The notes: generated from the sequence alone by a model not told the origin. Counted from the first letter of the stretch, positions 8,701 to 18,451 are shown. The stretch is DNA of 64,000 nucleotides from Myxococcota bacterium (GCA_024276675.1 JAJRWT010000027.1:124001-188000); one strand, 5' to 3'. Translations and numbers: made by a program.

Positions 8701-9813
8701 ATGCAGGCTCGTAACGAAATACCTGAAAGATCCACCGAAGTACTCATCGTCGGGGCCGGTGTCGCGGGCCTGGCCTGCGCCTGGCAGCTTCACGAGGCCG
8801 ACATCGAGTTAATGGTCATCGAGGAACGTGCCGAGGCTGGCGGAAACGTTCGAACCGTGGAAGACAATGGTTTCCGAATCGAAATGGGCCCTCACACAAT
8901 CCTGGCTTCTGCCAGGGATGTATTCCACCTGGCGGAACAGGTGGGTCTGGGCCCGGAAATCGTTCCCACGCGCCCAGAGGCCGCTGCACGCTTCATAGCC
9001 CGTGGTGGAGTTCTTCACTCGGCTCCCACGGGAGCCTGGTCCTTCATCAAGACGGGCTTGTTGAGCAGTAGGGCCAAGTGGGACCTGATGACCGAGCCAT
9101 TTCGTCTTCAGAAGGGCAAGCCCAGCGATACGGCCGCCACCTTCTTCAAACGTCGCTTTGGCGAAGAAGGCGCCAGAATCATCGCCGGAGCCTTTATCTC
9201 CGGTGTCTATGCCGGCGACCCGGATCTGCTCTCGGCCCCCGCTGCCTTTCCGCTGTTCTGGGGCTTCGAGCGTGAAACCGGGAGTATGATCAGGGGCGCG
9301 ATACGCCATCGCCGCCGCCAGAAGGCTCAAGATGCCCAGTTGCCATCCCCCCCGCGAAAAGGCCTCTTTTCCTTCCGTCATGGCCTGGGGCAGCTCAGCA
9401 GGACCATCGCCCTCCGGTTGGGAGACAGGTGTCAGTGCAGCACTCCGGCCACGGCCATCACACGCAGCCATGGTCTCTACCTGGTCTCGACACCCACAAT
9501 GCGTATCAGCGCAAGAGAGCTGGTGCTGGCGGTTCCACCCGATGCCGCATCCAGGCTGCTTGGACCACTGGACCACGCTCTGGCCGAGCCTCTCTCCAGG
9601 ATCCCCATGGCTCCCGTGGCAGTGGTACACCTGGGCTTCCAGCACAAACAAGGCGCCATACCCGAAGGCTTCGGCTTCCTGGTACCCCGCGGAGAGGGTG
9701 TCCGCTCCCTGGGAGTGCTCTTCCCTTCACGACTGTTCGAGCACCGCGCCCCCGGCGACGGCGATCTTCTGGCGGGTTTCGTCGGTGGGATGTGTGATCC
9801 CCGGGCACTGTAG
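8701..9813 (+). CDS. hemY: protoporphyrinogen oxidase, N-terminal part ending at in-frame TAG
   Basis: FAD-dependent oxidase that aromatises protoporphyrinogen IX. The N-terminus EVLIVGAGVAGLACAWQL is the dinucleotide-binding GxGxxG, followed by VIEERAEAGGNVRT. The protein runs well until FVGGMCDPRAL and then meets TAG at 9811-9813. The next codons continue in the same frame with the missing conserved C-terminus. Together the two parts make about 465 codons, the usual length of the family. The product as written would lack the C-terminal FAD-binding segment and probably be inactive unless the stop is an error or is read through. Confidence 0.88.
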   Translation: MQARNEIPERSTEVLIVGAGVAGLACAWQLHEADIELMVIEERAEAGGNVRTVEDNGFRIEMGPHTILASARDVFHLAEQVGLGPEIVPTRPEAAARFIARGGVLHSAPTGAWSFIKTGLLSSRAKWDLMTEPFRLQKGKPSDTAATFFKRRFGEEGARIIAGAFISGVYAGDPDLLSAPAAFPLFWGFERETGSMIRGAIRHRRRQKAQDAQLPSPPRKGLFSFRHGLGQLSRTIALRLGDRCQCSTPATAITRSHGLYLVSTPTMRISARELVLAVPPDAASRLLGPLDHALAEPLSRIPMAPVAVVHLGFQHKQGAIPEGFGFLVPRGEGVRSLGVLFPSRLFEHRAPGDGDLLAGFVGGMCDPRAL

Positions 9814-10098
9814 TTGGATGATCAACAGCTCGTGGAAACAGTGATGGCAGACCTGCACAGTCTCACGGGACTGACCACGGCCCCATCTTTCACTCTTGTC
9901 CGGCGCTATCCCACTGCCATCCCGCAACTCGTGGTCGGCCACCTGGAAAAGATGGAAACCATCCGACGGCGCCTGGAAGATCATCCCGGACTGAGCCTGG
10001 CAGGCAACTACCTCAAGGGCGTGGGCATCAAGGACGCCGTCATGTCTGGCATTGAAGCAGCTTCATCAGTACTGGCCCGAAGGCAGCCAGGCAGCTAG
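9814..10098 (+). pseudogene. hemY: protoporphyrinogen oxidase, C-terminal part after the TAG
   Basis: Directly after the TAG and in the same frame. LVRRYPTAIPQLVVGH and GLSLAGNYLKGVGIKDAVMSG are the conserved C-terminal blocks of the HemY/PPOX family, including the GNYLKGVG loop that contacts FAD. No frame change or lost sequence separates the two parts. TTG 9814 or ATG 9844 could in theory start a separate 94- or 84-residue peptide, but such a fragment has no known independent function. Confidence 0.85.
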
Positions 10099-10145
10099 AA
10101 TCCATTACATGGCAACCCTGCCCAGTGACGAACCGGAGAAGACCA

Positions 10146-11366
10146 TTGCCCCCCCAAGATATACCCCTCGCGCTGGTGGGATGCGACTTCCGCATGGCCT
10201 CATCACGCTGGCGGTCGCGGCTGGTACTGGACGGCGAAGAAGCCCGCCACATGGCCATAGAACTGGAACAGGCCGGCTGGGCACAGGGTATTGTGGATCT
10301 CAACACTTGCAATCGCAATGAATGGATCATATCCAGTACCACTCCCCGCTGGTCGGCCGAGCTTCTGCGTACACGGATGATGGAACGCCTGGGCCCCCAG
10401 GGTAGCGCCAGGGTCTCGCCCATGGTGCTGGTGGGAGAAGACGCCGTGCGCCACATTTTCCGCGTGGCCCTGGGGCAGGAATCCCTTGTCCTGGGCGAGA
10501 GACAGATCGCCACCCAGCTCTTCAGGGCTTTTGAAACAGCCCGAACCCGTGGTAGTTCATGCCGAATACTGAATGGACTTGGCACCGTTGCTGGGCGGCT
10601 CGTTCGTATAGCCATCAGGCAGGGTTGCGTTGGAAGCCACGCAAGAGGTGTTCACAGCCTTGCGGTGTCCTATCTGCGAGCCCACCTTGCACGAGGCACG
10701 GTCGTACTTGTGGGCCTTGGCTCCATAGGGCGGCAGGTGGGCGCCATCCTTGTCCAGGATCCCGCCTACAACCTCGTTCGCTGCAATCGAACCCTGCCTC
10801 CTCGCAACCGTGAAGGCATCCGCCCCATTGACGAGTTGCCCAATCTCCTCTCGCGCGCAGACGCCGTCATCGTCTGTACCGCCGCTCCGGAACCTATCAT
10901 TGGGCCGGACATAACAAAAGGACTACCACCTGGAAAACCGCTGCTCATCATCGACATTGGCATCCCCGAGCAGGTGTCGCGAAGCAACCTGCCCCCCCGT
11001 GTAACCGTTACAGGTCTGGACGAGCTGACCACCTTCCACGAGGCCACCAGGGGCACCATCCACCAACCATCATCGGCGAAAGTGGACTCGCTGGTGGACA
11101 GGGCGCTGGTGGAGTTCAGGCGATTCTGTCACGAAACATCGTTCTCGCAGATCCTGGACACGTTGCAGCACAAGCGACGGCAACTCGCCAGCGAGACCAT
11201 CCCCCGGCTCGTGCAACAACGCTTTTCCTACATGGACCCTGATCTGAGGGCTCGGATCGAGTTGGATCTTCGCGCCATTCTGCTGGAAACCACAGACGAG
11301 GTCTTTCGCTCCATCCGCGAGGCATCGTCCAGGCAGCACCCGGAATCCTGGCCCGGGGTCTCTTGA
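10146..11366 (+). CDS. hemA: glutamyl-tRNA reductase
   Basis: HemA reduces glutamyl-tRNA to glutamate-1-semialdehyde with NADPH. LNTCNRNE carries the catalytic cysteine (residue 55), and ALGQESLVLGERQIATQ and the NADPH-binding VVLVGLGSIG follow. The frame opens at GTG 10125, but TTG 10146 has GGAGAAG just upstream and gives 406 residues. The C-terminal dimerisation helix region is present. It follows the hemY remnant closely and is last in the first heme gene block. Confidence 0.93.
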   Translation: MPPQDIPLALVGCDFRMASSRWRSRLVLDGEEARHMAIELEQAGWAQGIVDLNTCNRNEWIISSTTPRWSAELLRTRMMERLGPQGSARVSPMVLVGEDAVRHIFRVALGQESLVLGERQIATQLFRAFETARTRGSSCRILNGLGTVAGRLVRIAIRQGCVGSHARGVHSLAVSYLRAHLARGTVVLVGLGSIGRQVGAILVQDPAYNLVRCNRTLPPRNREGIRPIDELPNLLSRADAVIVCTAAPEPIIGPDITKGLPPGKPLLIIDIGIPEQVSRSNLPPRVTVTGLDELTTFHEATRGTIHQPSSAKVDSLVDRALVEFRRFCHETSFSQILDTLQHKRRQLASETIPRLVQQRFSYMDPDLRARIELDLRAILLETTDEVFRSIREASSRQHPESWPGVS

Positions 11367-11489
11367 TGGCTGTACCTTTCTCATACAACATCCAGCACAG
11401 CTCCACCCAGCCCCCGCAACACACGATGATACGCTGCCGCCTGCAAGCCCCAGCCACATATCATGGCACAACGCGAAGCCGCCCCGCCG

Positions 11490-12341
11490 TCACTGGTCAG
11501 CCGTGAGCGGTGGCACGCCGGTTTCAATGCGCTTCCCGGCGGCTTCGATGATCACCCAGTCGTCGTAGATACTTGGAACATAGTGGTTGTCCCGCACCAA
11601 CGGCTTCCCGTCCGAGTCGGTTTCTATGAGCGGGTACCTGCCGTTTGTGGCAGTCCTGGATTCGTGCCGCTCCGAATGGACATCTATGTCTATCCACCCA
11701 AGTAGAAAGACCTTCACGGAGATATCCCCATCCCGCAGGCCCACCAGTCCGTTTTCGTTCACCGAAAACTGGATCTCGTCTTTGATCTTGAGAACCCTTC
11801 CCTTGGATTCTTCAGTCTTCACCCTGTTCTTGCGGTCCACCAGGTAGGGGTCGCTGTCGAGGCCACTCTTGAGGTAGGTCAGCCTGGTGTCGGGCAGACG
11901 TACCTGGACCGAGTCCCTGGAACCAAAGTCGAACTTGAATACCAACCTGCCATCCTGCGACCTGATCTCCTCCAGGTCCCCGATGGGCAGGAAATCCAGC
12001 TTGACACCATACTTGTCGAACATCTGCCGAACCACGTCTCCGGAGATGCTCCTTTGCTGCCCATCGGACAGCATCCCGAAGAACGCCATGATGCCCTTGC
12101 CACTCTCCAGTATGCTCTGGAAGGCCTCTTCCAGATCCTCTTCAGACAGCGCGCCTGCTGGCAACGTGTAGGCGTTCGTCGCAGTTTTCTGTGCCTGCAG
12201 AACCACGGCCACGTCGGCGATGGTATTCCGTGTCGAACTACTCCCACAGTTCTCGTCTGCCGCCGCAGATCTCACCAGCAGTGTTAAAGAGAGAGTGAAT
12301 ACTGCCACCAGGACAGGAGATCGTATTCCAATTGAAGCCAT
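11490..12341 (-). CDS. secreted protein of unknown function
   Basis: 283 residues with a clear Sec signal peptide (MASIGIRSPVLVAVFTLSLT, cleavage probably after AAADE or AAA). The mature part is acidic and beta-rich with no motif I recognise; two cysteines or fewer are seen near the new N-terminus. It lies between the two heme gene blocks on the opposite strand, convergent with hemA and divergent from hemC. The start ATG at 12341 was preferred over TTG 12347. Nothing in it suggests a heme link; its location is the only hint. Confidence 0.6.
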   Translation of the reverse strand: MASIGIRSPVLVAVFTLSLTLLVRSAAADENCGSSSTRNTIADVAVVLQAQKTATNAYTLPAGALSEEDLEEAFQSILESGKGIMAFFGMLSDGQQRSISGDVVRQMFDKYGVKLDFLPIGDLEEIRSQDGRLVFKFDFGSRDSVQVRLPDTRLTYLKSGLDSDPYLVDRKNRVKTEESKGRVLKIKDEIQFSVNENGLVGLRDGDISVKVFLLGWIDIDVHSERHESRTATNGRYPLIETDSDGKPLVRDNHYVPSIYDDWVIIEAAGKRIETGVPPLTADQ

Positions 12342-12475
12342 GCTCAACTCACAGACCGAATTCGACCCACCGGGTCACTGCAAGATACCTGCCAGCGAAG
12401 ACACCTGCGAAAGAGCCAACCAGAGGCTGAATGGTACCTGAATCTGCGACACCGATTTCCCATGACTACCTGATG

Positions 12476-12491
12476 GGGGTGTCCACACCCC
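12476..12491. promoter_or_regulatory. inverted repeat upstream of hemC (possible operator)
   Basis: GGGGTGT and ACACCCC are separated by two bases, making a perfect 7-bp inverted repeat 41 bp before the hemC start and in the space between divergent genes. It could be a protein-binding site or the base of a small hairpin. No T-run follows, so it is not a terminator. Function is inference. Confidence 0.35.
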
Positions 12492-12531
12492 AACCAGGCC
12501 GTTGTTCCCACCCCGCCAAAGATGAGCAAAA

Positions 12532-13488
12532 ATGAACAAGCACCAGAGTCCGCTGAAAATAGGCACACGCGGCAGCACGCTGGCCCTCTTCCAGGCCAAC
12601 CAGGTCAAGGCCGCCCTGGCTGTACCCGCAGAGATCAACATCATCCGCACATCCGGTGACCGATTCCAGGACGCGGCACTGCACCAACAGGGGGGGCAGG
12701 GCTTCTTCACCAGGGAAATAGAAGACGCCCTCACTGAGGGCCGCATAGACATGGCAGTCCACTCCCTGAAGGACCTGCCCGTCGAGCTGGCTCCGGGCCT
12801 CTGCCTGGGAGCCATACTGTCGCGCGAATCCACCAGCGACATCCTGTTGGTCCGTCCCGAGGCAGTGGACCAGTCCCGCCCGCTGGCTCTTGCTGCCGGG
12901 GTTCGAGTGGGCACCTCCGCCATGCGACGCCGCGCACTCCTACGTTGCTTCAGGCCTGACCTGCGGGCAGTTCCCATGAGGGGTAACGTGCCCACTCGCA
13001 TAAAAAAGGCAATCCTGGGCCATTGCGACGCCCTGATCCTGGCTCGTGCCGGACTGAACCGCCTTCGAACCAACCCGGCTCCTCTCGTGCTCTTCGAACT
13101 GAACCCCGAAAGGTGGATCTGTGCCCCCGGCCAGGGGGCCGTCGCGGTAGAGGCAAGGGCCCATGACAGCCCCGTGCTGGAAGTTCTGGCTCCGTTGGAC
13201 CACGCTCATACCAGAGCCTGCGTAACATTGGAGCGGGAGCTTCTGCGCACCTCCGGTGGCGGCTGTCACTCCGCCTTTGCCGCGATGGCAGTGCTGTCCC
13301 AGGACTCTTCCATGGTCAAAGCGGCAATGCCCACGTCCAATGGCTCCTTCGCCATCCGAAGCTTCTCTGCAGCTAACGTCGACGAGTTGGCGAAAACGGC
13401 CAGGCAATGGATCCTGCAAGGGGCTCCTGAACCCTGGGAGCCCATCACCCAGGAGGGCACATGGTTGGTGCGCCCACTCCACGCATAG
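12532..13488 (+). CDS. hemC: hydroxymethylbilane synthase (porphobilinogen deaminase)
   Basis: HemC links four porphobilinogen units into hydroxymethylbilane on a dipyrromethane cofactor. KIGTRGSTLALFQANQV is the classic N-terminus, HSLKDLPVELAPGL and the substrate-binding arginines follow, and SGGGCHSA holds the cofactor-bearing cysteine near residue 244. 318 residues is normal. hemD starts inside its last 28 bp, so the pair is coupled. Confidence 0.95.
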   Translation: MNKHQSPLKIGTRGSTLALFQANQVKAALAVPAEINIIRTSGDRFQDAALHQQGGQGFFTREIEDALTEGRIDMAVHSLKDLPVELAPGLCLGAILSRESTSDILLVRPEAVDQSRPLALAAGVRVGTSAMRRRALLRCFRPDLRAVPMRGNVPTRIKKAILGHCDALILARAGLNRLRTNPAPLVLFELNPERWICAPGQGAVAVEARAHDSPVLEVLAPLDHAHTRACVTLERELLRTSGGGCHSAFAAMAVLSQDSSMVKAAMPTSNGSFAIRSFSAANVDELAKTARQWILQGAPEPWEPITQEGTWLVRPLHA

Positions 13489-14240
13489 TCCTCACGCGCT
13501 CGGTACAAGACAACCTGCCCCTGGCAACTGCCCTGGCGGCAAAGGGGATCCCTGTGCAGGAGATCCCATGTCTTGAAGTGCGCTATCTCACGGTTCCGGA
13601 TTTGCCCCCCGCTCCGTCCTGTGTCGCTTTCAGCAGCAGACACAGTGTCCTGGCTCTGGAGAACAGGGGCCTGCTGAATAAACTTCTCAAAAACGGCAAT
13701 CCACTGCTGGCCGCAGTGGGGCCGTCCACGGCCCGCCAACTCCTTCGCGGGGGCCACGAAGCCACCATCGTGGCAGACCCTCCCACCGGAAAAGTATTGG
13801 CAACAATGCTCTCCCGACGCATCTCCCCCGAAACAGACATACTTCTCATTTGCGGGAACCTTCAAGGAGGCGGACTGGAACCTTGGCTGCGACGTTTGGG
13901 CTTCCACCCCCGAATCCTGGTGGTCTATGAAAACATTTCCCCCCAGGTTCCATTCCGTGAACGTTTCCCCGTGGCTGCCGTGCTGGTAGCATCACCTTCG
14001 GCGGGCAGGCGGCTCTGCAGGGCACTGCCCTGGATGCTGCAAAACCGATTCCTGGTGCCTGGCCCCACCACGGCACGCGCCATGCGAAAACTGGGAGCCC
14101 GATTCGTAGAAGAAGTTGGCGTTGGGCAGCAGGTTTGGCTGGAGGCACTGAAAGCTGCCTGGATGGACACCGCGACCCCGTCACATCCTCCCCTCGCCAT
14201 GTCTCCAGATTTCGACAAACGCCTGCTGGACCCTAGCTGA
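13461..14240 (+). CDS. hemD: uroporphyrinogen-III synthase
   Basis: HemD closes and inverts ring D of hydroxymethylbilane to make uroporphyrinogen III. The family is poorly conserved, but IVLTRSVQDNLPLATAL, VAFSSRHSVLAL, AAVGPSTARQL and a C-terminal VPGPTTARAMRKLG fit the two-domain HemD pattern. AGGAGG lies just before ATG 13461. 259 residues is usual, and the overlap with hemC supports the call. Confidence 0.9.
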   Translation: MVGAPTPRIVLTRSVQDNLPLATALAAKGIPVQEIPCLEVRYLTVPDLPPAPSCVAFSSRHSVLALENRGLLNKLLKNGNPLLAAVGPSTARQLLRGGHEATIVADPPTGKVLATMLSRRISPETDILLICGNLQGGGLEPWLRRLGFHPRILVVYENISPQVPFRERFPVAAVLVASPSAGRRLCRALPWMLQNRFLVPGPTTARAMRKLGARFVEEVGVGQQVWLEALKAAWMDTATPSHPPLAMSPDFDKRLLDPS

Positions 14241-14282
14241 ACCAACCCCCAACAACCTTCCTCTTCCGGAGCTTCAACCCAG

Positions 14283-15569
14283 ATGAACCGAAACAATTCA
14301 GATTCCCTATTCCTTCGGGCTCAGACCTGGATGCCCGGAGGAGTGTCCAGCCCCGTCCGAGCCTTTCGCAGCGTCGGCGGGACACCCGTCTTCTTCAAAC
14401 ACGCGGAGGGCAGCCGTTTCACAGACGAAGACGGCAACAGCTACCTGGACATGTGCATGTCCTGGGGGCCGCTCATTCTGGGCCATTCCCACCCCGATGT
14501 GGTCCGGGCGGTTCAAGAAACTGCCACCCACGGCCTGTCCTATGGCGCTTGTTGTCGACAGGAGGCAGATCTGGCTGAGCTGGTCCTGTCGGCCTTCCCG
14601 GAACGCTGGCAGATCCGCTTCGTCAGCTCCGGAACCGAAGCCGTCATGACCGCCATCAGGCTGGCCCGCGGCGCCACTGGCCGCTCGAAGATCCTGAAGT
14701 TCGAAGGCGGTTATCACGGGCACTCCGATTCTCTGCTGGTGAAGGCGGGGAGTGGCCTGGCCACCTTCGGGACATCGTCCAGCAAGGGCGTACCCCGGGA
14801 ATTCGCCAGCCAGACCATTGTCTGCCCCTTGGACGACGAACAAGCCCTTGAACAGATCTTCACCAGGTGGGGGCCCCAACTGGCTGCCGTCATACTGGAA
14901 CCACTTCCTGGCAACAACGGCCTGCTGGAACAGCGCCCCGGCTGGCTCCGCGCACTTCGTCAGCACTGTGATTCCTCCGGAGCCCTGCTCATCCTCGATG
15001 AAGTCATCTCCGGCTTCCGATCACGCTTTGGAGGCTATGGCGACAGGCTGGGTATTGCCGCGGACCTGTTGACCCTGGGCAAGATCATAGGCGGGGGAAT
15101 GCCTCTTGGTGCCCTGGCGGGCCCGCGGGATCTCATGCGGCAACTTGCTCCCGAGGGCCCGGTCTACCAGGCCGGTACATTGTCGGGAAATCCCGTTTCC
15201 CTGGCCGCTGGCCTGGCTACTCTTGCCCAACTCCAGGACGGCAGGGCATACCATCGCCTGGAGGAACTGGGGCAGAGCTTCGAAGCAGCGCTCGAAAAGG
15301 CAGCGCTGGACCTGCCCTACCTGCGTTGGAGGCGATCAGGTTCACTGATCTGGCTCTACCTGGACGATTCTGACCCTCCACGGCGGGCCGATGCCATCAG
15401 CACCGTGGCGGTGGAACGTTTCAACGGCATTCACGCAGCCTTGCTGGATCGCGGATTCTACCTGCCTCCTTCGGCCTATGAACTGATGTTCCTGTCCACC
15501 GCCCATGACGAAGGCGACCTGGCAGACCTGGCCTCGGCCATCGGCGAACTTCTACGTAGCGCTACTTGA
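14283..15569 (+). CDS. hemL: glutamate-1-semialdehyde 2,1-aminomutase
   Basis: PLP enzyme turning glutamate-1-semialdehyde into 5-aminolevulinate. WMPGGVSSPVRAFRSVGG is the HemL N-terminus, VSSGTEAVMTAIRLAR and EGGYHGHSDSLLVKAGSG follow, and the PLP lysine is in TLGKIIGGGMPLGALAG. 428 residues is typical. With hemA it shows that this organism uses the C5 route to 5-aminolevulinate. Confidence 0.96.
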   Translation: MNRNNSDSLFLRAQTWMPGGVSSPVRAFRSVGGTPVFFKHAEGSRFTDEDGNSYLDMCMSWGPLILGHSHPDVVRAVQETATHGLSYGACCRQEADLAELVLSAFPERWQIRFVSSGTEAVMTAIRLARGATGRSKILKFEGGYHGHSDSLLVKAGSGLATFGTSSSKGVPREFASQTIVCPLDDEQALEQIFTRWGPQLAAVILEPLPGNNGLLEQRPGWLRALRQHCDSSGALLILDEVISGFRSRFGGYGDRLGIAADLLTLGKIIGGGMPLGALAGPRDLMRQLAPEGPVYQAGTLSGNPVSLAAGLATLAQLQDGRAYHRLEELGQSFEAALEKAALDLPYLRWRRSGSLIWLYLDDSDPPRRADAISTVAVERFNGIHAALLDRGFYLPPSAYELMFLSTAHDEGDLADLASAIGELLRSAT

Positions 15570-15777
15570 ACATGTCATTTGGCCAAGTCCATACAGCCAG
15601 GGGGGCGCATCCCATCTGTGGACCGATCTGTGCATCCAACGGCACGGCACTGGAAACAAGCAGCATCGCGCACCAGCAAACGACAAGTAACGCAGCCAGG
15701 GGGAATGTATTGGCGCCAGCACGCAGGAACTTCTCCTGGCCGGGGCAATGCGTCTCCCAGGGCCCCCAGGAGATGGG

Positions 15778-16926
15778 ATGAAGGGCCTGCCAGGCTATTA
15801 CCTGCTCTTCGCCGCCACCCTCTTGGCCCTCATGGCGCTTGGCTCCTGGTGGACGATTTTCATCAGCAAGGCAATCTTCCAGGAGCAACAGAACTCCCGT
15901 CTCCAACTCACGCAGGCTGCCCAGGTGGCGGCCCTGAAACTGGGCCAGCAGGAAAGCGCCCCCGCCCAGGGGCCCATCAAGGGAACCCCACAACTCGAGG
16001 TGATCCACATCCTCCAGGCCAATACCGGCCCTATGGCTTTTCCGCTTGAACCACGCTACCCGGACCTGGCCGTACGTCCCACTGCCCAGAGCATGGCCCA
16101 CCTGGACCAGGTGCTTGCCAAACGTCGACGGATGATATGGGGCGAGGGCACGCTGCTTTTTCTGCTCATCGGCGTATGCAGCCTCATGCTGGCCCGGCTC
16201 GTCTTCCAGGAACGCCGTCACCTCCAGAGAATGGAGTCCTTCGTCTCGGCCTTTACCCACGAGATGAAAACCCCTCTGGCGGGCATGAAATCGCTCTTGC
16301 AGACCATGGCGGCCGGGCGCATTCCCCCCCAGGAACGACAGACATTGCTTCTAATGGGCCTTCGAGAAGCAGAACGCCTGGAACACTCCATAGAAAACGT
16401 CCTGTTGAGCGGCAGCCTCCGCACGAATCGACTCCAGGTCCAGGTGGTGGACCTGGACCTGCGCCCTATACTGGAGTCCTTCGTGGAACATCGCCGGCGG
16501 GTGTTGGTGGGCAACTCACAGTTGCTGCACCTGACCTGGGATCGGGACTGCCTGGATGCGCACGTAGCTGCCGACCCTTCCGCCCTCCACATGATACTGG
16601 AAAACCTCGTGGACAATGCCCTCAAATACGGGGAAATGAAACCCGTCCGGCTACACGTATCCCAGAAGGCTCACATGGTCCTCCTGGCCGTGACGGATGA
16701 AGGCATTGGTTTCCATCAGCACCAGGCCTCCGTACTTTTCAAGCCATTCCATCGCAGCACGTCAGGGGCTGGAACATCGCAGCACGGTACTGGCCTGGGT
16801 CTTACCATCGCCCGCACGCTGGCTCGAAGGATGGGAGGCGAATTGGAGGCATGGAGCGCCGGCCCGGGCTCCGGTGCAACCTTCACCCTGAAGCTCCCAA
16901 CTCCGAACATGGAGATCACGACATGA
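15778..16926 (+). CDS. membrane sensor histidine kinase
   Basis: 382 residues from ATG 15778 (AGGAG five bases before; the frame opens at 15748). Two membrane helices (about residues 7-33 and 119-142) bracket a periplasmic part of about 85 residues with no recognised sensor fold. The H-box is FTHEMKTPLAG with His161, then the N-box ENLVDNALKYG, DEGIGF and HGTGLGLTIAR, all intact. The stop overlaps the next gene's start (ATGA), pairing it with the receiver protein. It stands between hemL and hemB, so it might sense something related to heme, oxygen or iron; that is inference. Confidence 0.92.
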   Translation: MKGLPGYYLLFAATLLALMALGSWWTIFISKAIFQEQQNSRLQLTQAAQVAALKLGQQESAPAQGPIKGTPQLEVIHILQANTGPMAFPLEPRYPDLAVRPTAQSMAHLDQVLAKRRRMIWGEGTLLFLLIGVCSLMLARLVFQERRHLQRMESFVSAFTHEMKTPLAGMKSLLQTMAAGRIPPQERQTLLLMGLREAERLEHSIENVLLSGSLRTNRLQVQVVDLDLRPILESFVEHRRRVLVGNSQLLHLTWDRDCLDAHVAADPSALHMILENLVDNALKYGEMKPVRLHVSQKAHMVLLAVTDEGIGFHQHQASVLFKPFHRSTSGAGTSQHGTGLGLTIARTLARRMGGELEAWSAGPGSGATFTLKLPTPNMEITT

Positions 16927-17309
16927 ACAACCTGCTTCTGATCGAGGACGAAGAGCTGGTAGGGACAATGATCCGGATAAACCTGGAAAGCCTAGGCCAC
17001 AATGTGACCTGGTCCAGGGATGGACGACAGGCCTTGGACCTCCTGGGGAACCAACATTTCGACCTGATCTTGTTGGACATCAACCTTCCAGGCAAGGACG
17101 GAATCTCGCTACTCCGCACCCTGCGGCAGACCGACACGAGCACACCCGTCCTAATGCTGACGGCTCGTTCCGACGTGACCACAAAAGTCGTGTCGCTCGA
17201 CCTGGGAGCCGACGACTACCTGGTCAAGCCCTTTGATCTTCCGGAACTCCTGGCACGGGTGAACGCCCTGCTGCGCCGCTCCTCCTTCGACAAGCCCTCC
17301 AGGGAATAG
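16923..17309 (+). CDS. single-domain response regulator (receiver only)
   Basis: 128 residues forming one CheY-like receiver: LLLIEDEE acidic pocket, phospho-acceptor Asp52 in [21 protein letters not shown] and the conserved lysine in [17 protein letters not shown]. The sequence ends right after the receiver, where OmpR-type regulators would continue into a DNA-binding domain. It is coupled to the kinase by a 4-bp overlap. It must act through protein contact or pass phosphate onward. Confidence 0.92.
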   Translation: MNNLLLIEDEELVGTMIRINLESLGHNVTWSRDGRQALDLLGNQHFDLILLDINLPGKDGISLLRTLRQTDTSTPVLMLTARSDVTTKVVSLDLGADDYLVKPFDLPELLARVNALLRRSSFDKPSRE

Positions 17310-17401
17310 AAGGACAGGTGCCGTGGTTTTCCCACTACAGCCGCCGAAGGCCGACTCCTGGTAGACCATCGGCTTTACTCGGGATACCCGGAGGCGCTAT
17401 A

Positions 17402-18451
17402 ATGTCCTTGGCATTGGCCGAGCCTGCCGCTCTTCAACGTGGAGCCGACAAACCCAGGCCCATGCAAGATGGAGTATCCATGTTTCCCATTCAACGCCCG
17501 CGCCGTCTGCGAGCCACATCCATGATTCGTGACATCGTAAGGGAGACGCAGCTCAGCGTAGACGACCTGATCCTGCCTCTTTTCGTGCAGGAGACGAGCG
17601 ACACCCCTGAGCCCATCCCATCAATGCCGGGCCAATTCCGTCACACCCAGACATCCCTGCTGGCCGAAGCCCAGAAAGCACGCGAGCTGGGGGTCAAGGC
17701 CATACTCCTCTTCGGCATCCCATCCAGCAAGGACGAAAACGGTAGCCAGGCCTGGGCCGAGGACGGTGTAGTTCAGAGGGCCGTACGCGCCCTGAAAACC
17801 AGGGACCTTCCTCTCCTGGTCATCACGGATCTATGTCTATGTGAATACACCTCCCACGGGCACTGCGGGCAGATACGCAACGGCAGGGTGGACAACGACG
17901 CCACGCTCCAAATCCTGTCACGGACCGCGGTTTCACAGGCCAGGGCGGGGGCCGACATCATAGCACCAAGCGACATGATGGACGGCCGCATCGGCGCTGT
18001 CAGAGAAGCCCTGGATCATGCCGGTTTCCCACACACGCCGATTCTCTCCTATGCCGCCAAGTACGCCAGCGCCTTCTACGGCCCCTTCCGCGATGCCGCG
18101 GGCTCCACCCCCCGTTTCGGAGACCGCCGCGGCTATCAGATGGATCCCCCCAACCTCCGTGAAGCCCTGAAGGAAGCCAGGGCCGACATCGCTGAGGGAG
18201 CCGACATCGTAATGGTCAAACCGGCCCTGGCCTACCTGGACGTCATCCGAGCTCTGCGAGAGATCACCTACCTGCCCGTGGCAGCCTACGCCGTGAGCGG
18301 CGAATATTCCATGATCGAGCTGGCGGCAAAGGCTGGCGTACTGGACAGGAAGAAAATCATCATGGAAACTCTAATATCCATAAAGCGGGCTGGCGCCGAC
18401 CTGATAATCACCTACCACGCCCTGGATGTCGCCCGCTGGCTCAGGCGCTGA
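17402..18451 (+). CDS. hemB: delta-aminolevulinic acid dehydratase (porphobilinogen synthase)
   Basis: HemB condenses two 5-aminolevulinates into porphobilinogen. The active-site lysines are in [13 protein letters not shown] and [28 protein letters not shown] has the three cysteines of the zinc-dependent type. ATG 17402 has GGAGG seven bases upstream (349 residues); ATG 17480, with GGAG before it, would give 323 residues, nearer the family norm, so the first 26 residues may be absent. It is last in the heme cluster and converges with the next gene. Confidence 0.93.
   Translation: MSLALAEPAALQRGADKPRPMQDGVSMFPIQRPRRLRATSMIRDIVRETQLSVDDLILPLFVQETSDTPEPIPSMPGQFRHTQTSLLAEAQKARELGVKAILLFGIPSSKDENGSQAWAEDGVVQRAVRALKTRDLPLLVITDLCLCEYTSHGHCGQIRNGRVDNDATLQILSRTAVSQARAGADIIAPSDMMDGRIGAVREALDHAGFPHTPILSYAAKYASAFYGPFRDAAGSTPRFGDRRGYQMDPPNLREALKEARADIAEGADIVMVKPALAYLDVIRALREITYLPVAAYAVSGEYSMIELAAKAGVLDRKKIIMETLISIKRAGADLIITYHALDVARWLRR

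Noticed and set aside
9811..9813. Pyrrolysine coding as explanation for the TAG in hemY
   Set aside because: TAG is used as an ordinary stop by several genes here (spoIID-like, hemC, receiver gene), and no pyl gene is in the window; kept only as a test in the finding.
15562..16260. Minus-strand frame antisense to the histidine kinase, with a hydrophobic C-terminal stretch
   Set aside because: Most of it is the mirror of the kinase reading frame; the short hydrophobic tail in 15570-15720 has no start with a ribosome site.
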